Shown piece after piece: positions 12,240-23,902 of a stretch of 64,000 nucleotides of DNA (its first letter is position 1; every line of letters begins with the position of its first letter). The translations under genes were made by a program, and so were the position numbers. The stretch spans positions 146,146,961-146,210,960 of the forward strand of contig OZ038382.1 in assembly GCA_964036045.1 (NCBI GenBank), in the 5' to 3' direction. The stretch comes from Eutreptiella sp. 'Long Island Sound 2002' (lineage: Eukaryota; Euglenozoa; Euglenophyceae; Eutreptiales; Eutreptiaceae). The notes beneath the pieces are model-generated. The model ran no database searches. It was not told where the DNA came from and worked only from the letters and a program-made list of their open reading frames with translations.

Positions 12240-14960
12240 AATCACCTCGCAGAGGTTGTTAGATCAAAGCCAGGCAGGCGTATATAGGGGAAAACGCCAC
12301 ATACCCCCCATTTTGGGCCTATTCGCGTACCCTACCCTAAGGGGTTGAATTGTTAGTTTAACCCCTTGTAAAATCATTATTTAATCCAAGAAACGCATCC
12401 CCAAATGATTTTTTGGTCCGGACCCCCCCAAACCCCCCCCATTTGAAACCCACTTTTTAGGGGGGGGTGGGGGTGGGTGGGGGGGGGGGGGGTTGGGGGG
12501 GGGTCAAAAATGTCGAAAAAATGACCCCCCCTTTTTTTGGGTCGAAAATCATGAATCTTTTGGTTTTTTTCAATTTTGAGCCGAAAAAGTGTTTCCGGGT
12601 CCCGACTCCATAGGGTTTGTATGGGGCGGAGTGGGACGAGCGCTTATGCAGTTTATGCACTTCTCAGCCATTTTTGGTATGTTGGCGGTTTGGGCGACCT
12701 CGGTGACCCCGTGGTACCCACTCTGAGGGGTGCGAGTGGGGATGCTGTGACAATATATGCCTACTAGGATACGAAAGGACGTTTTTTGTGGTCTCTAGCC
12801 TTGCTTAGGAGCGTTCACAACCCGTGCCAAAGACGCGAAATGACTGTTTCCACCAATAGTGGCCTAGTGAATGGGTCGGTACACAACCTGCTCATGCAGT
12901 TTTTCACCTTGGACAGCTCAAAAATCGAAGTTTCCGAAACTTGTTTTTCTGATGTTGTGACCACCCAAAATGACCATCCAAGGTATGTAAAGCATGTTTT
13001 AGGCCGTATTTACGTGTTTTTCACCCTATTTGGGTATTGGGTTGGGGGGGGGGGGGGGCTCCCAAGGGATTGGTACACAACCTGCTTATGCAGTATTTCA
13101 CGCTGGGCAGCTCAAAAATCGAAGTTTTTGAAATCACCTCGCAGAGGTTGTTAGATCAAAGCCAGGCAGGCGTATATATGGGGAAAACGCCACATACCCC
13201 CTCATTTTGGCCTTTTTGGGCCTATTCGCGTACCCTACCCCAAGGGGTTGAATTGTTAGTTTAACCCCTTGTAAAATCATTATTTTGTCCACTAAACGCA
13301 TCCCCCANNNNNNNNNNNNNNNNNNNNNNNNNNNNNNNNNNNNNNNNNNNNNNNNNNNNNNNNNNNNNNNNNNNNNNNNNNNNNNNNNNNNNNNNNNNNN
13401 NNNNNNNNNNNNNNNNNNNNNNNNNNNNNNNNNNNNNNNNNNNNNNNNNNNNNNNNNNNNNNNNNNNNNNNNNNNNNNNNNNNNNNNNNNNNNNNNNNNN
13501 NNNNNNNAAAATGACCCCCCCCATTTTTTGGGTCGAAAATCATGAATCTTTTGGTTTTTTTTTGATTTTGAGCCGAAAAAGTGTTTCCTGGTCCCGACTC
13601 CATAGGGTTTGTATGGGGCGGAGTGGGACGAGCGCAGTTTTTCACCTTGGACAGCTCAAAAATGGAAGTTTTCGAAACTTGTTTTTTTGATGTCATCACC
13701 CAAAATGACCATTCAAGCAATGTAAAGCATGTTTTAGGCTGTATTTACGTGTTTGTAACCTTATTTGGGTATTGGGTGGGGGGGGGGGTCTCCTAGGGGA
13801 TTGGTACACAACCTGCTTATGCAGTTTTTCACCGTGGAGAGCTCAAAAATCGAAGTTTTCGAAACTTGTTTTTTTGATACCGTGATCACCTAAAATGACC
13901 ATCCAAGGTATGTAAAGCATGTTTTAGGCCGTATTTATGTAGTTTCCACCCTATTTTGGGTACGTGTTGCTCGGTGTAGATTCTCTGCGAGGTGGACTTG
14001 CCGAAAGGCGATAGAATTTACTTTTTTGATATTGTGACCACCTAAAATGACCATCCAAGATATTTAAAGCATGTTTTACGCCGCATTTACGATTTTTTCA
14101 CCCTATTTGGGTATTAGGTCCGGGGGGGGGGGGGGGGGGTCTCCCAAGGGATTGGTGCACAACCTGCCTATGTAGTTTTTCACCCCGGACAGCTCAAAAA
14201 TCGAAGTTTTCGAAACTTGTTTTTTTGATATTGTGACCACCCAAAATGACCATCCGAGGTATGTGAAGCATGTTTTAGGCCGTTTTGATACGTTTTTCAC
14301 CCTATTTGGGAATCAGGTCCGGGGGGGGGGGGGGGGGGTCTCCCAAGGGATTGGTACACAACCTACTTGTGCAGTTTTTCACCCCGGACAGCTCAAAAAT
14401 CGAAGTTTTCGAAACTTGTTTTTTTGATATTGTGACTACCCAAAATGACCATCCAAGGTATTTAAAGCATGTTTTAGGCCGTATTAACGTGTTTTTCACC
14501 CTATTTGGGTATTAGGTCCGGGGCGGGGGGGGGGTCTCCCAAGGGATTGGTACACAATCTGCTTATGCAGTTTTTCACCCTGGACAGCTCAAAAATCGAA
14601 GTTTTTGAAACTTGTTTTTTTGATATTGTCACCACCTAAAATGACCATCCAAGGTATGTGAAGCATGTTTTAGGCCGTATGTACATGTTTTTCACCCTAT
14701 TTGGGTATTAGGTCCCGGGGAGGGGGGGGGGGGGGGGCTCCCAAGGGATTGGTACACAACCTTCTTATGCCGTTTTTCACCCTAATCTGCTCAAAATCAA
14801 AGTTTTCGAAACTTGTTTCTTTGATACCGTGATCACCTAAAATGATCATCGAAGGTATGTAAAGCATGTTTTAGCCCGTATTTATGTAGTTTCCACCCTA
14901 TTTTGGGTGTGTGTTGCTCGGGGTAGATTCTGTGCGAGGTGGACTTGCCGAAGGCAATAG
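12240..14960. repeat. G-tract satellite array (about 195-200 bp period)
   Basis: Units start around GGTACACAACCTG at 12878, 13072, 13803, 14154, 14353, 14549 and 14751, a spacing of about 195-200 where regular. Each contains GACAGCTCAAAAATCGAAG, a GCATGTTTTAGGCCG block, CACCCTATTTGGGTATT and then a run of 10-20 G. A higher-order copy of about 890 bp is also visible: CACCTCGCAGAGGTTGTTAG recurs at 12244 and 13134, and GAGCCGAAAAAGTGTTTCC recurs near 12577 and 13569. No coding function is indicated. Confidence 0.85.
13308..13507. other. Assembly gap (200 N)
   Basis: Exactly 200 undetermined bases inside the satellite array. The size is probably a placeholder, because the higher-order repeat around it would collapse in assembly. 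Confidence 0.99.
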
Positions 14961-15352
14961 AATTGCGTTGCGTAGACTCAGGTGCCCCAGCCCGAGTCTG
15001 GACCGATGCCCTTCTGATCACGAGCCCTGTCCAGTGCACCGGGGCACGGGGGGGGGGGGGGGGGCATGTGCTTGAAGTGGTTGGGGTGCAGGAGTGTGCA
15101 GCAGCGGGTCACTCCCGCTTCACACCCCAAACAACATGGCTCCGCCCCTGCATGCCCCATGTGCGGCGGTGTGGCCAAAGGATGCGCCTGACGCCGAGTA
15201 ATCCTCTGACATGGGCCTGGGTGGGCACGTGGGACGCCCAGTACCGCACCCATCCGTCCAGACATCCTGTCCCACGATGCTGCCCCAATATCGCGGACTC
15301 CCTGTGCCCGGGTGTCTTTGTGGCCCTGCATCCCCCCCCCCCCCCACTGCAG

Positions 15353-15481
15353 GATGGATCCGTGGTACGTCGGTATAAAGGCGACGGCCGGATCTTCGAA
15401 GTGGGCTGGAACTCCATGGCCTCGAAGGTCGTATGCAGTTGCAATGACCGCACCGTCAAAGTCATCGACCTCCGCTTGTAG
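15353..15481 (+). CDS. TBL1/TBL1XR1-like WD40 protein, last coding exon
   Basis: The exon encodes 42 residues and a TAG stop. It begins DGSVVRRYKGDGRIFEVGWN and ends with CSCNDRTVKVIDLRL, the final WD repeat of the TBL1 family, where the same position reads GIFEVCWN and ends VLDLRK in the human protein. The acceptor is CACTGCAG (ending 15352) after a C-rich tract. Joining AAG from the exon ending at 2646 to GAT here keeps phase 0 and gives a continuous WD repeat with no missing or extra residues. This makes the splice assignment strong despite the distance. The stop position agrees with the family C-terminus. Confidence 0.87.
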   Translation, partial: DGSVVRRYKGDGRIFEVGWNSMASKVVCSCNDRTVKVIDLRL

Positions 15482-17721
15482 ACCGCTGTCCGGGTTCCGG
15501 GTTCTGGGGGCGTTCAGTGCAGCTGCTGGCCAACCTGCCAAATGCATGATAACCATTGCCCATGAAGGAAGCCAGACGTTTTTTTTGGGGGGGAGGCGGG
15601 GTTTACGTTCTTTTTGGCGCCGGTGCATCTCCAATGGCCACCAACCAGCCCCCTGCTGTCAGGCCGCAACCGTTCTGTGGGCTTTGTATGGGATTTGTGT
15701 GGGACGTGTACAGGAATTGTATGGGAGCAGCAAAGGCTTGGATAGGCCTTGTCCAGGATATGCTCAGGAAGGGTCTGCAGTTTGCACAAGACTTGTTTAG
15801 ACCTTGTGTTTGAGTCATATGGGAATGTTGCTGTCATCTTGTTGGTGTATCTTTTGAGGCTGAGCTCTGTACCAGTTTATTATTTCGTAACGAAGGAGGT
15901 GCGGGTTTTTCAAACGGTAGGAATAACGGCTTGCTCTTATTTGCCCGATTCGCTGCACGAGCCTGAAATCGTCAAAATGTTCTGAGAGCAATGATGTACG
16001 ATGCAGCTACTGGACGTGCAGTGTCTGATATTTTTCTGCTGTGAAAGCCCGGCACATCTGTCACTAGAATCCGCCACCCCGCGCCGTATCCTCGCCAATT
16101 TTGCAGAAATCTGCTGGTTGATTGCTGTCACGCGCACGCAATGCAGAGGCGGCCCCGTTCCGCACATGAAGAGCTGACAAGTCTGCTTCCGGTGGTTTCC
16201 GTGGGGAATTCATCGTGGTTTTTGTTATTGGTGTCCGCCCTCTCCCCTCTGCCCTTCTTCCCAACCACCGTTCCCCTCGGTGTCTTATGTCTGTCAAAGC
16301 GGGGGCATACTCAATTCCCAACGCTGTAGAGGGTGCAGACAAAGGCCTACACTTTTCCGAAGCCTTGCTGCAACCCCTTTGAACCCGTAGATCCTTACCC
16401 AGACTTGCCGCAAGCGTTTGGCATCATTGGCACCATTGAGCCATGGTGGGCCACACAGATATGCGTGGGTCTAATTACAGCCATGCATCAGCCAGGTCCC
16501 ATGGGGGGGGGGGGGCGCTGAGGTGAAAACACGGACCCCCAGCCCCCATGCCCACCATGGGTACTGAAGGTGTAGGGTCATGCTGGGGGATGGGGGCTGA
16601 ATTGGGCGGAATGATACTGAGACTCATGGAGCCTCCAACATATACCCCTCAAATTCCTGGCGAAGATGTGCACTGGCCTCGGACACCGACGCCTCTGCCT
16701 CACCCCCCAATGGACCCCACGGACCCACCAATGCCAACAGGCCCGGTTGAACTTCCAGCCATTGATTGACTCCTCCTTTATTGATCAATATTGCAACTAG
16801 TCATCCGCGTCTGATGTTAGATTGACATTGACACAGATTTTTTTTTTAATTCCGCAAAACTAACCGCAAAATACTCAGCTCCAGGTGCTGATCATTTTGA
16901 CGTACATATGTTGGGGGACCCCCGGGCTGGACACTCATTGCCCAGAACCCCCCACCCCCCCTCTTCTTCTCCACAACCCTGCATCTCGTGCCGTAGGGCT
17001 TGGGGTCCGGAATGACACCTTGGCGCCCCCTTCCCCACTTTTTGTGGCATCAGCAATCAGCGATGGATAGGCGTGCCGATCATGGCCCGCGCCTGCCATG
17101 GGAGTGAGCCCTGCCGTGTACAACCTTACGCTCATGGGAACTCTGTCCCAACCCCATCGAGCCCTACTGTCGACAGGCCTATAGCAAGTCGTCTCGGTGC
17201 GTCCTCGCATCTTCAGAGGGTTTTTTCCCGAATCTAAGGAGCCACGCGCTCTTTTCCACATATAGAGCATCACCGATGTACAGAGGGATAGCCCCCGCTC
17301 CTCCTGTGGTCGCGCCCGCACATCACCCCCCCCCCCCCTTGTCCCAGATACGGCTTGTCCAGCGATTTCCAAATGTGAGGACACCTGCTTGGTTTGCATG
17401 CATGTGCAGAGGTTTGATGGGTCCAGTGGTTGTGATTCTGCATTTCTGTTTCTGCGCCATTTTCAGTTTGTGCAGTCATGTCGTGGGAGACGTGTACTGC
17501 TGTGGCTCACAGCGTTGCAATCGCTTTGTCCAAGACACAGGGGGGCGGATGTACCATGTGCACCTGACACCCGGGCGTACCTTGGAAAGGGGTAGGGGCA
17601 GTTACACAGGCACTGCACACACACATACACAAGGTGTCGTTTCCCCGGGGCTTCTTGGCATTTGTGTGTCTAGATGTGTGACGGACAAGGCCGGCTTTGT
17701 TTATATTTGTTTGTGTCTGTG

Positions 17722-17752
<31 letters not shown>

Positions 17753-20700
17753 GTGTGTGTTTGTGTGAGTGAGGTTATGTTTGCCCATGGGGTCTGGTGC
17801 GCGTGCGTACAGTGTTTCTTTGCACTGTCACCTGCCAGACTTTGCAGCGCACAGGCCAGCGGACACGGAAGACGGTCCTTTTATTCCCCTGTGGAGGGCT
17901 ATATAGTTGTTCAGCACTGGAGAGCGCACATCGAGGGGAGGGGCAACACCCCCCACCCCACTGGGTGACGGCGGTGTTCAGCGGAACAGCGATGATCACA
18001 ACTGCACAGACCATTTTTGAGTTCGTTTCGAGTTGTCGTTTCAAAATGGTAACAGTCGTGCACTCCCTCCCCAACTCAGAGCATCACCATTGTACAGTGG
18101 GGCAGACCCTGCACCTCCAGTGGTCACCACAACATCACAACAGGAGCCTCCAGATGCGTCCCCTGGGGATTTGTTGAGCTGCAGCAGGGCGGCCCGGCCT
18201 GTTCAGTGGGCGGGACCTCCCTCCAACCCCTTTTGCTTCGTGAACTTTTGTGAACAATCAGTTGCCCCAAGGCGACCAATAATTCCACAAGAACGGGGGG
18301 GTGGGCGATATTGCACCTGCAACTCCCCCCAATCCTGACATTTCTGTCTCAAAATGACCGACCAGGCGATCATTTTGAGGCATTAGATGTTGTGACCCGC
18401 CCCGTCCTCCTTTTTGACGGGTAGTGGATCGGTGGGTCGCGGTGGAACAGGGTCTGGCTTGCCCCCCCAGGAGCGCCCCGTGGCCTGCCATGACCTTTCC
18501 CCTATGCTGAGCCGGTATGTTGTGCCTGTCTAGAAGCCCCAAAATTAAAGAATCGTGACTGGACTGGGGAAGCAGAGAGCGAGGCTGAGGAAAACAGTTG
18601 TTGGGCTCCTGGGGCATTTTGGGAAACATCTTTTCATGGGCAACTCGGGGTTGCTCAGGGAGGTTTGCACGTGGTGCATGACGTGGTGCAGAAGTCTGCG
18701 GTACACCCGATTCATGTGGATGTGGGGGGGGGGGGTTGTAGAAAGTGGGTGATATCTTGGGATTGCAAGGGTTCGTCTTTATTTGGCCCCACAGGGGGGA
18801 GGGGGGGGCTGAAGAGCGTGGCGGGGGTTTCATGTGCATCACCCAACGAAGCCAAAACCTCTCCCCTCCTTGCTTGCGGCTTGTCCAAGACGCAGAACCT
18901 GTCTGGACGCGTTGTTCAAATTTCGTGATAGATTCCTGAGTCACACTGCTGGTGTTGTCGTCTGCCCGACCTGTTCCAACCCATTTGGCTGCCATTGACT
19001 GTGTCTGGGGCACAGCACCCTCCTTGGTCAATGGTGCATGACGCTCACCATTTCAGTTGTATGTTTCGTGCTTTCACTGCTGCGCAGCACTCACTTTGTC
19101 TAAGACACAGGGAGTGTATGAAGCGAAAGGTCATTTCGGACCTGGCCGTGTGTTGGACAAGAAGGGGGGATGGTATGAAATAGTGCAAATGTCCGCAAAT
19201 GTGCATGCATTTCCCTGACCACCAGCTGCTTGCTTGGATGTTTGGGGTGCCCAGTTCCCGCCGTCCAAGGGGGACGGCACAATGTGTCTACAGTACAGCG
19301 GACAGAGATAGAGTAATGCGGATCCCGGTCTGCCATCCGCCCCAAGAGCTCCCCAGCCGAGGGATGCCGTGTTTACATTTGTGCCGGGCATTCCGTGCCA
19401 TTGCCCTCAAAGGCAAACCCTTTGACCTCTCTGGTCCTCTGTCCCAGCTCCACAGAGGGCAGGACGGCCCCTCGGTTCTGATGCCCCCCCCCCCCCGCCA
19501 CACTGAGCCATCCAAAGTGCAACTCCAGTGTCGTCCAAGTGCAAGTGGTTCTGCCCTGCCTTTCCAACCCATTGAACAAAACTGATGGGGAATGGGCCTG
19601 GGGCCGGGTGGAGGGGGTGATGATGACAAATGATTTTGAGAGGTGGGGCAATGAGCTGTGCGCGGGGGGCTCTCATATTGTGACGCGAACCTCCTTCCCA
19701 GCAGAAGTGGGCCAAAGGCCCGTTGTGGCGGCTGGGGGGGGGGACATGCAAACCTGAAAATGATTGCCATGTTGCGCTGATCTGTTGAAGTAATGTGGAG
19801 TGAAGAAAAAAAAACTATGGGGTGGGTGGGACGCCATCAACAGAATTTTCCTTCCAGCTCCTTCAGCACTGAGGAGTTACTTTGGGCAACTAGCTCACAC
19901 CGGACGGACTTTGTGTTGCCTGCCCACACCGTCGATCACTGTCGGTCAACTTTGCACCCACTTTTGGTTTCGGACAAAGCCGAATGCAATGCCATCTCGC
20001 TTTGGAGCACGGCTGAGCCTGGGGTGTTGTAGTACTGCCGGGCCATTGCTTGCTCGTTCTCTGGCAACATTGTCGGATTGTCGAAAGTTTTGTCATTTTG
20101 CTATCGTTCAGTGTTCTCCAGTTCCCTGCACATTGCGTTTCTGCTTCACGATAGTGCCTCTGCATCGGACGGCTTCACCAATGCTTCCTTTTTGCTGCAT
20201 TGTTGTCTCTTTATCTCTCTAACCACCTGAACCCTCTGGGAGGAGCACCTGACGTGATGCAAGGTGTGCAGGTACGCCCCCGTAGCACGTTTGTGACGCA
20301 ATTTTGGGTCTGCCTGGGTGCATTTGGCAAATTCTCATTTGCTCAAACCCCAACCACGCAGAGCCCTTGGTTCGTCGACTGCTGCTTTGTGTGTGTCTGC
20401 AACAAGGTGGCGCTTCCTCATGTGGACCGCTCGCTGTTGATTAGGTTGTACCACATGCATGCACGCAGTCGCCGGTGACTGGTGGCTTTAAGTCGCAGAC
20501 GCCCCATCAGCCATATCTTCACCTCGAAACAGCATTCTGCAGCCCAAATGTCTTCCTCTGTGCGGGAGTTCTGACCTTGTCCTTTTTGACACATTATATT
20601 TGCTTTCACCAAGCACACAGACCCCGCAACACAGCAAGGCGGGGCTGGGGAGAGGAGCTTGCCGTGGTGTGCGTGCAGTGCCACTGTTTTGCTTCGGTGC

Positions 20701-21892
20701 AGAGGAGTGGAAGCTGGGTTGGGGCAATACAAAGCTGACCACAATGCAATGCTTGATGCAAGTATGCAAAACAGACTGACCCTACCAATACAAATCGACC
20801 AATGAGTTGTGATGAATGGTATAATGCCGGTCCAAGAGCAAGCCGCTCTCCGAAATGCGTTGAGGTACAGTGGTTACTTATGTAAGGCCATTTATGGAAC
20901 ATTAAGATGCTCATTTTCTCCCCAACCCACCAGACCACACCTTTGCTTCAGGGTTCGGGGGGGGTCTGTGGCCTGTGGGTGGGTGGGTTAGTTTGGTTTG
21001 GGGCAATTTGGCCCACAGTGCCTACCCCCAGGGGGGGGAGTTAGGGTCTGGGTGGATGGGTGGGCAAGTGTGTCCGCATCCTCGATGGGCCTGACTCTCC
21101 CAAATTAATCAGCTAGCCAGGTAGAATTTGACATTTTGCTGTATCCTGTGCAGGGTTCTGGTCCAGCGATGCTGCCAGAGGCCGCCCTTCACTTCGAGGA
21201 GGTCACGGTGCATCCCCCATGGTGCATCCCCCATGATGCGTTCCCAACTGACGAGGATTCTGACACTCGGAACCTGAGTTGTGCCTGTTTGTCTTGCAAT
21301 TGTGGGTGGGCGGGTGCCACAGAAACTGGACACCATGTGGCAGGGACAATCACAGTTTTGTTGGTTGACAGCTGCTTGACAGTGATATTGACCGGTTGTC
21401 TGGCTCGTCCCACCTCGGGCTCTCTCTCATTCTCCAATTAGTTTGCTTCGCTCTGTTTTTTTCTGCATCTATGTTCGTGTGCAAGCTCTGATGACCGCTC
21501 CAAGCCCAAGAATGTGCCTTCATCTTCTTCCTACAGCCTTTGTTTGTGCAGGAGAACACAATTTTCATATCGGACTACTGAGAGAATGGTCCGACAGCCT
21601 TTGCTTGTGCATGGGAACACAATTTTCACTCAGAGAAAAGTGGTAAAAAGTGGCCAAATTTTCCGGTCTGTAGGCAGTGGGAATTGAACCAGTGCTTTGC
21701 ATGTTTGTCAGTGCGGTGATCTACTGCTAGGGTGACTTTGTAGCACGCCACTGGGCAAGTAACGCCAGGCTACCTCTGCCGAGGGTGGTAACTAAAACAA
21801 GTATGGATTTTGGATTGTGCCGGGGTATGTGGCCCCACCAAGGGCTTGTAACGGCTAAACGTAGGGGATGACATCACTGCTGATAGATTCCG
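15482..21892. other. Intergenic stretch with no recognisable gene
   Basis: The open frames here are G/C-tract-driven or low-complexity and none resembles a family I know. Visible features are a GT microsatellite (17709-17768), G/C tracts near 16503, 17330, 18724, 19485 and 19735, and a degenerate tRNA-like stretch on the minus strand near 21670-21745 (GGTTCAATTCC box, but no acceptor stem). Confidence 0.5.
17709..17768. repeat. Imperfect (GT)n microsatellite
   Basis: About 60 bases of GT repeats interrupted by GTCT and GTTT units. Confidence 0.9.
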
Positions 21893-21895
21893 ATA

Positions 21896-22516
21896 GGGGG
21901 AACGTTAGCGCGCCGGGCGCGCGCCGGGCATCTTTTTGGACCCGTGCCCCTCTAGTGGCCTTTTAGGGGGTGCGCTAAGGGGGCGCACATAGCACAGTGC
22001 AGCTATTTGGGCGCCTGGCTGTACTAGAGACCCACACTTTGAGATACTAGGAGCATCATGGTGACCCCCGGCGTAGGTTTTGACTTCTGATTTTGTTCCC
22101 TTTGTTGGGGACCCCCGAGAATGCAGGGGTGACGTAGCATTTCCGCCCTCTTTTGGGCCCCAACCTTCCGGTGCTATTGAGGAAACCGGGACAATCTTTG
22201 AATCCACGCTTTTTTGCGTGTGTTTTGTGTTGCCAAAGGCGCTCCACCGGCGCAGTTTGTGATGAGTGTAAGGAGCACTATTGTAATGAATGTATTGACA
22301 CCCACACTTGTGGGACCAATGTTGTTTGTTAATTACAGTTGGAGTGGTTGAATGCACAGATCCTGCTTTATTTTGCAACGTGCTTTGTAGGGAAGGTGTG
22401 CAGTGCAATGTGGTCTACTTGGGGGGCTTCTCCATGGGAGGGTAAATCTGGGGCTGAAGTCGGGATAGTTATTAGAAAAGTAGCGCGCCGGGCGCGCGCC
22501 GGGCAAACATTCCCCC
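21896..22516 (+). mobile_element. Harbinger-like element, copy A (internally deleted)
   Basis: The element begins GGGGGAACGTT and ends AACATTCCCCC, an 11-bp inverted repeat with one mismatch, flanked on both sides by ATA (21893-21895 and 22517-22519). Just inside each end lie two direct copies of the 11-mer GCGCGCCGGGC in the same orientation. The interior is mostly non-coding, but 22227-22333 preserves the end of the transposase zinc finger (CDECKEHYCNECIDTHTCG), out of frame with anything upstream. At 621 bp this is a non-autonomous deletion derivative of the family described at 57263. Confidence 0.85.
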
Positions 22517-22827
22517 ATAGATTCCTGTCAGTGGATTAAAAAAATGCAGCGGGTTCAACAAATGCAGACTGTTGGATGTACTGTTTTCATCCTCTTTTTC
22601 CTCCCCAGAAGACAATTTTGCCAAGGGGCGATTGCCTGGCCCTCAACAGGGATATTGCTCTGGGTGTTAGCAGTGTGCATGCAGTGCTGGTACCAGCCTG
22701 TTGGTCTGAAGCAGTCAAGAAAATGGTTTTTGGGGTCTTACTGAGTCAGAACCCAATGTGCAACCAATGATATGATGTTGATGAGATGTACATCGATTCA
22801 GGGTAGCCCCCCTCCCGCTCTTCCATA

Positions 22828-23150
22828 GGGGGCGCACCGTGCGCTTGGCACGTGCTGTGCCCGCGCTGAGCGAAAAGTCGGCTGTTTTCCACCATCGGTA
22901 GCCATGGATCCCAAGGTCTTGAATTCTGCACCCGACCACCCCCGTGCTCATACACCAGGGATTTTTTCTTAGTCTGATGCTTGCCAGCGTCCCAGGGTCC
23001 TGAATTCTGCACCCCATGCTGTTTTGAATTGATCATACATCCCTCTGCAGGTGGGTGGTTTTTAGGGGTGGTCCCAGGATAAACAACTGAGTACTTGGCG
23101 TTGTGCGCGTATGTGCCTCCGCTGTGCCAGCGCTGTGCGAAGGCGCCCCC
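22828..23150 (+). mobile_element. Short MITE of a second GGGGG-ended family
   Basis: A 323-bp element with the 8-bp inverted repeat GGGGGCGC/GCGCCCCC, flanked by ATA at 22825-22827 and 23151-23153. Its ends (CACCATCGGTAG region inside the left end; GCGCTGTGCGAAGGCGCC at the right) match those of the 5.5 kb element starting at 23298. It looks like a short derivative of that element. It has no coding capacity. Confidence 0.75.
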
Positions 23151-23560
23151 ATAGTGATAAGCTTGTTGAAATGCCGAACATTGCTACATATGCATATCAG
23201 GCCGTGCATGTTTGGAGCGCTTTGTGTGCGGCCGCTTCCAACGCCTTGTGCAAGCACAGCCAAAGTCAGGGGGAACGGCGGTAGGACGGGTCCCATAGGG
23301 GGTGTACTGTGCGTTGTGCGCGCGCTGTGCAAAGAGTAGGCCATTCTCCACCACCGGTAGGCAGTTTTTTGGATGTAGGATTGCCGCAGGGTACTATTGC
23401 CATTGTGTATCCTTGTAGCATCAACCCTCCCCCTTCTTGCGTATATGTACTCTTGCAAACGGGCACCCTGGGGCCGGTATATGGTGATACATTCTTAGGG
23501 TGTCTGCCGCGGGGCATCATCTTTTGCTCTCATTTCTCAGACCCTCTATTGCATTCACCA

Positions 23561-23614
23561 TGGACTTTAATGTTGGAGATAGGGTGTTCCACACTCGCTC
23601 CAATGGGGTGCGAG
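23561..23614 (+). pseudogene. Transposon protein, 5' part (split by insertion)
   Basis: The ATG at 23561 opens MDFNVGDRVFHTRSNGVR, and the frame then runs into the hAT-like insertion. The continuation is found at 28190 (RVPATVVG). The domain resembles other N-terminal pieces in this window (53461, 48225), all following the pattern F-x2-G-x2-V-x-F-x-R-S-x-G. A small SH3-, Tudor- or chromo-like barrel is a reasonable guess from the spacing of glycines and hydrophobic residues, but I have not confirmed it. Confidence 0.65.
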
Positions 23615-23680
23615 CCCGGGGGGGCAGCCGGGTCGGGTCCTTGTATGCGACCCCCCCCCCCAGCCCCCCCCCCCTCCCCC

Positions 23681-23724
23681 CCTAACCTAACCCTAACCCC
23701 CTAACCCCCTAACCCCTAACCCTA
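23681..23724 (+). repeat. Interstitial telomere-like CCCTAA tract
   Basis: About 44 bases of CCTAA, CCCTAA and CCCCCTAA units, the complement of TTAGGG-type repeats. Short versions recur at the junctions of the 1.15 kb units (about 25626, 26780 and 27932), so the telomere-like motif is part of the repeat unit. Confidence 0.75.
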
Positions 23725-23902
23725 ATCAAGACTGAATATTGGGACCGAGCTGGTGGGGGAGGGAACATCAGCTATGACTGGTGAGGGACATCAAGAATGA
23801 TTCACGCACTGATGACTCTTGACAAAGTGAAAGCAGCTTGCAAGTGAACCCCATCACCACGAGGTCCACTTTCAGGGCTTTTTGGACTTCTGAGGGGCCA
23901 AA

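Larger units (their letters stand above)
2647..15352 (+). other. Giant intron of the TBL1-like gene
   Basis: A 12.7 kb intron lies between two phase-0 exons, starting GTATGG and ending in a C-rich tract followed by CACTGCAG. It holds a LINE fragment, tRNA-like palindromes, a duplicated block, a satellite and a 200-base assembly gap. No other gene is supported inside it. The ORFs at 6793-7047 (Pro/Tyr-rich) and 9402-9755 are open but unrecognised, and 7048-9400 holds nothing I can name. The gap means the true length is uncertain. Confidence 0.75.

Noticed and set aside
17276-17968. 230-codon open frame
   Set aside because: Its middle is the GT microsatellite read as Cys-Val repeats and nothing else in it is recognisable.
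21665-21750. Minus-strand tRNA-like sequence with GGTTCAATTCC
   Set aside because: No matching acceptor stem and a poor anticodon stem, so a tRNA gene is not supported.
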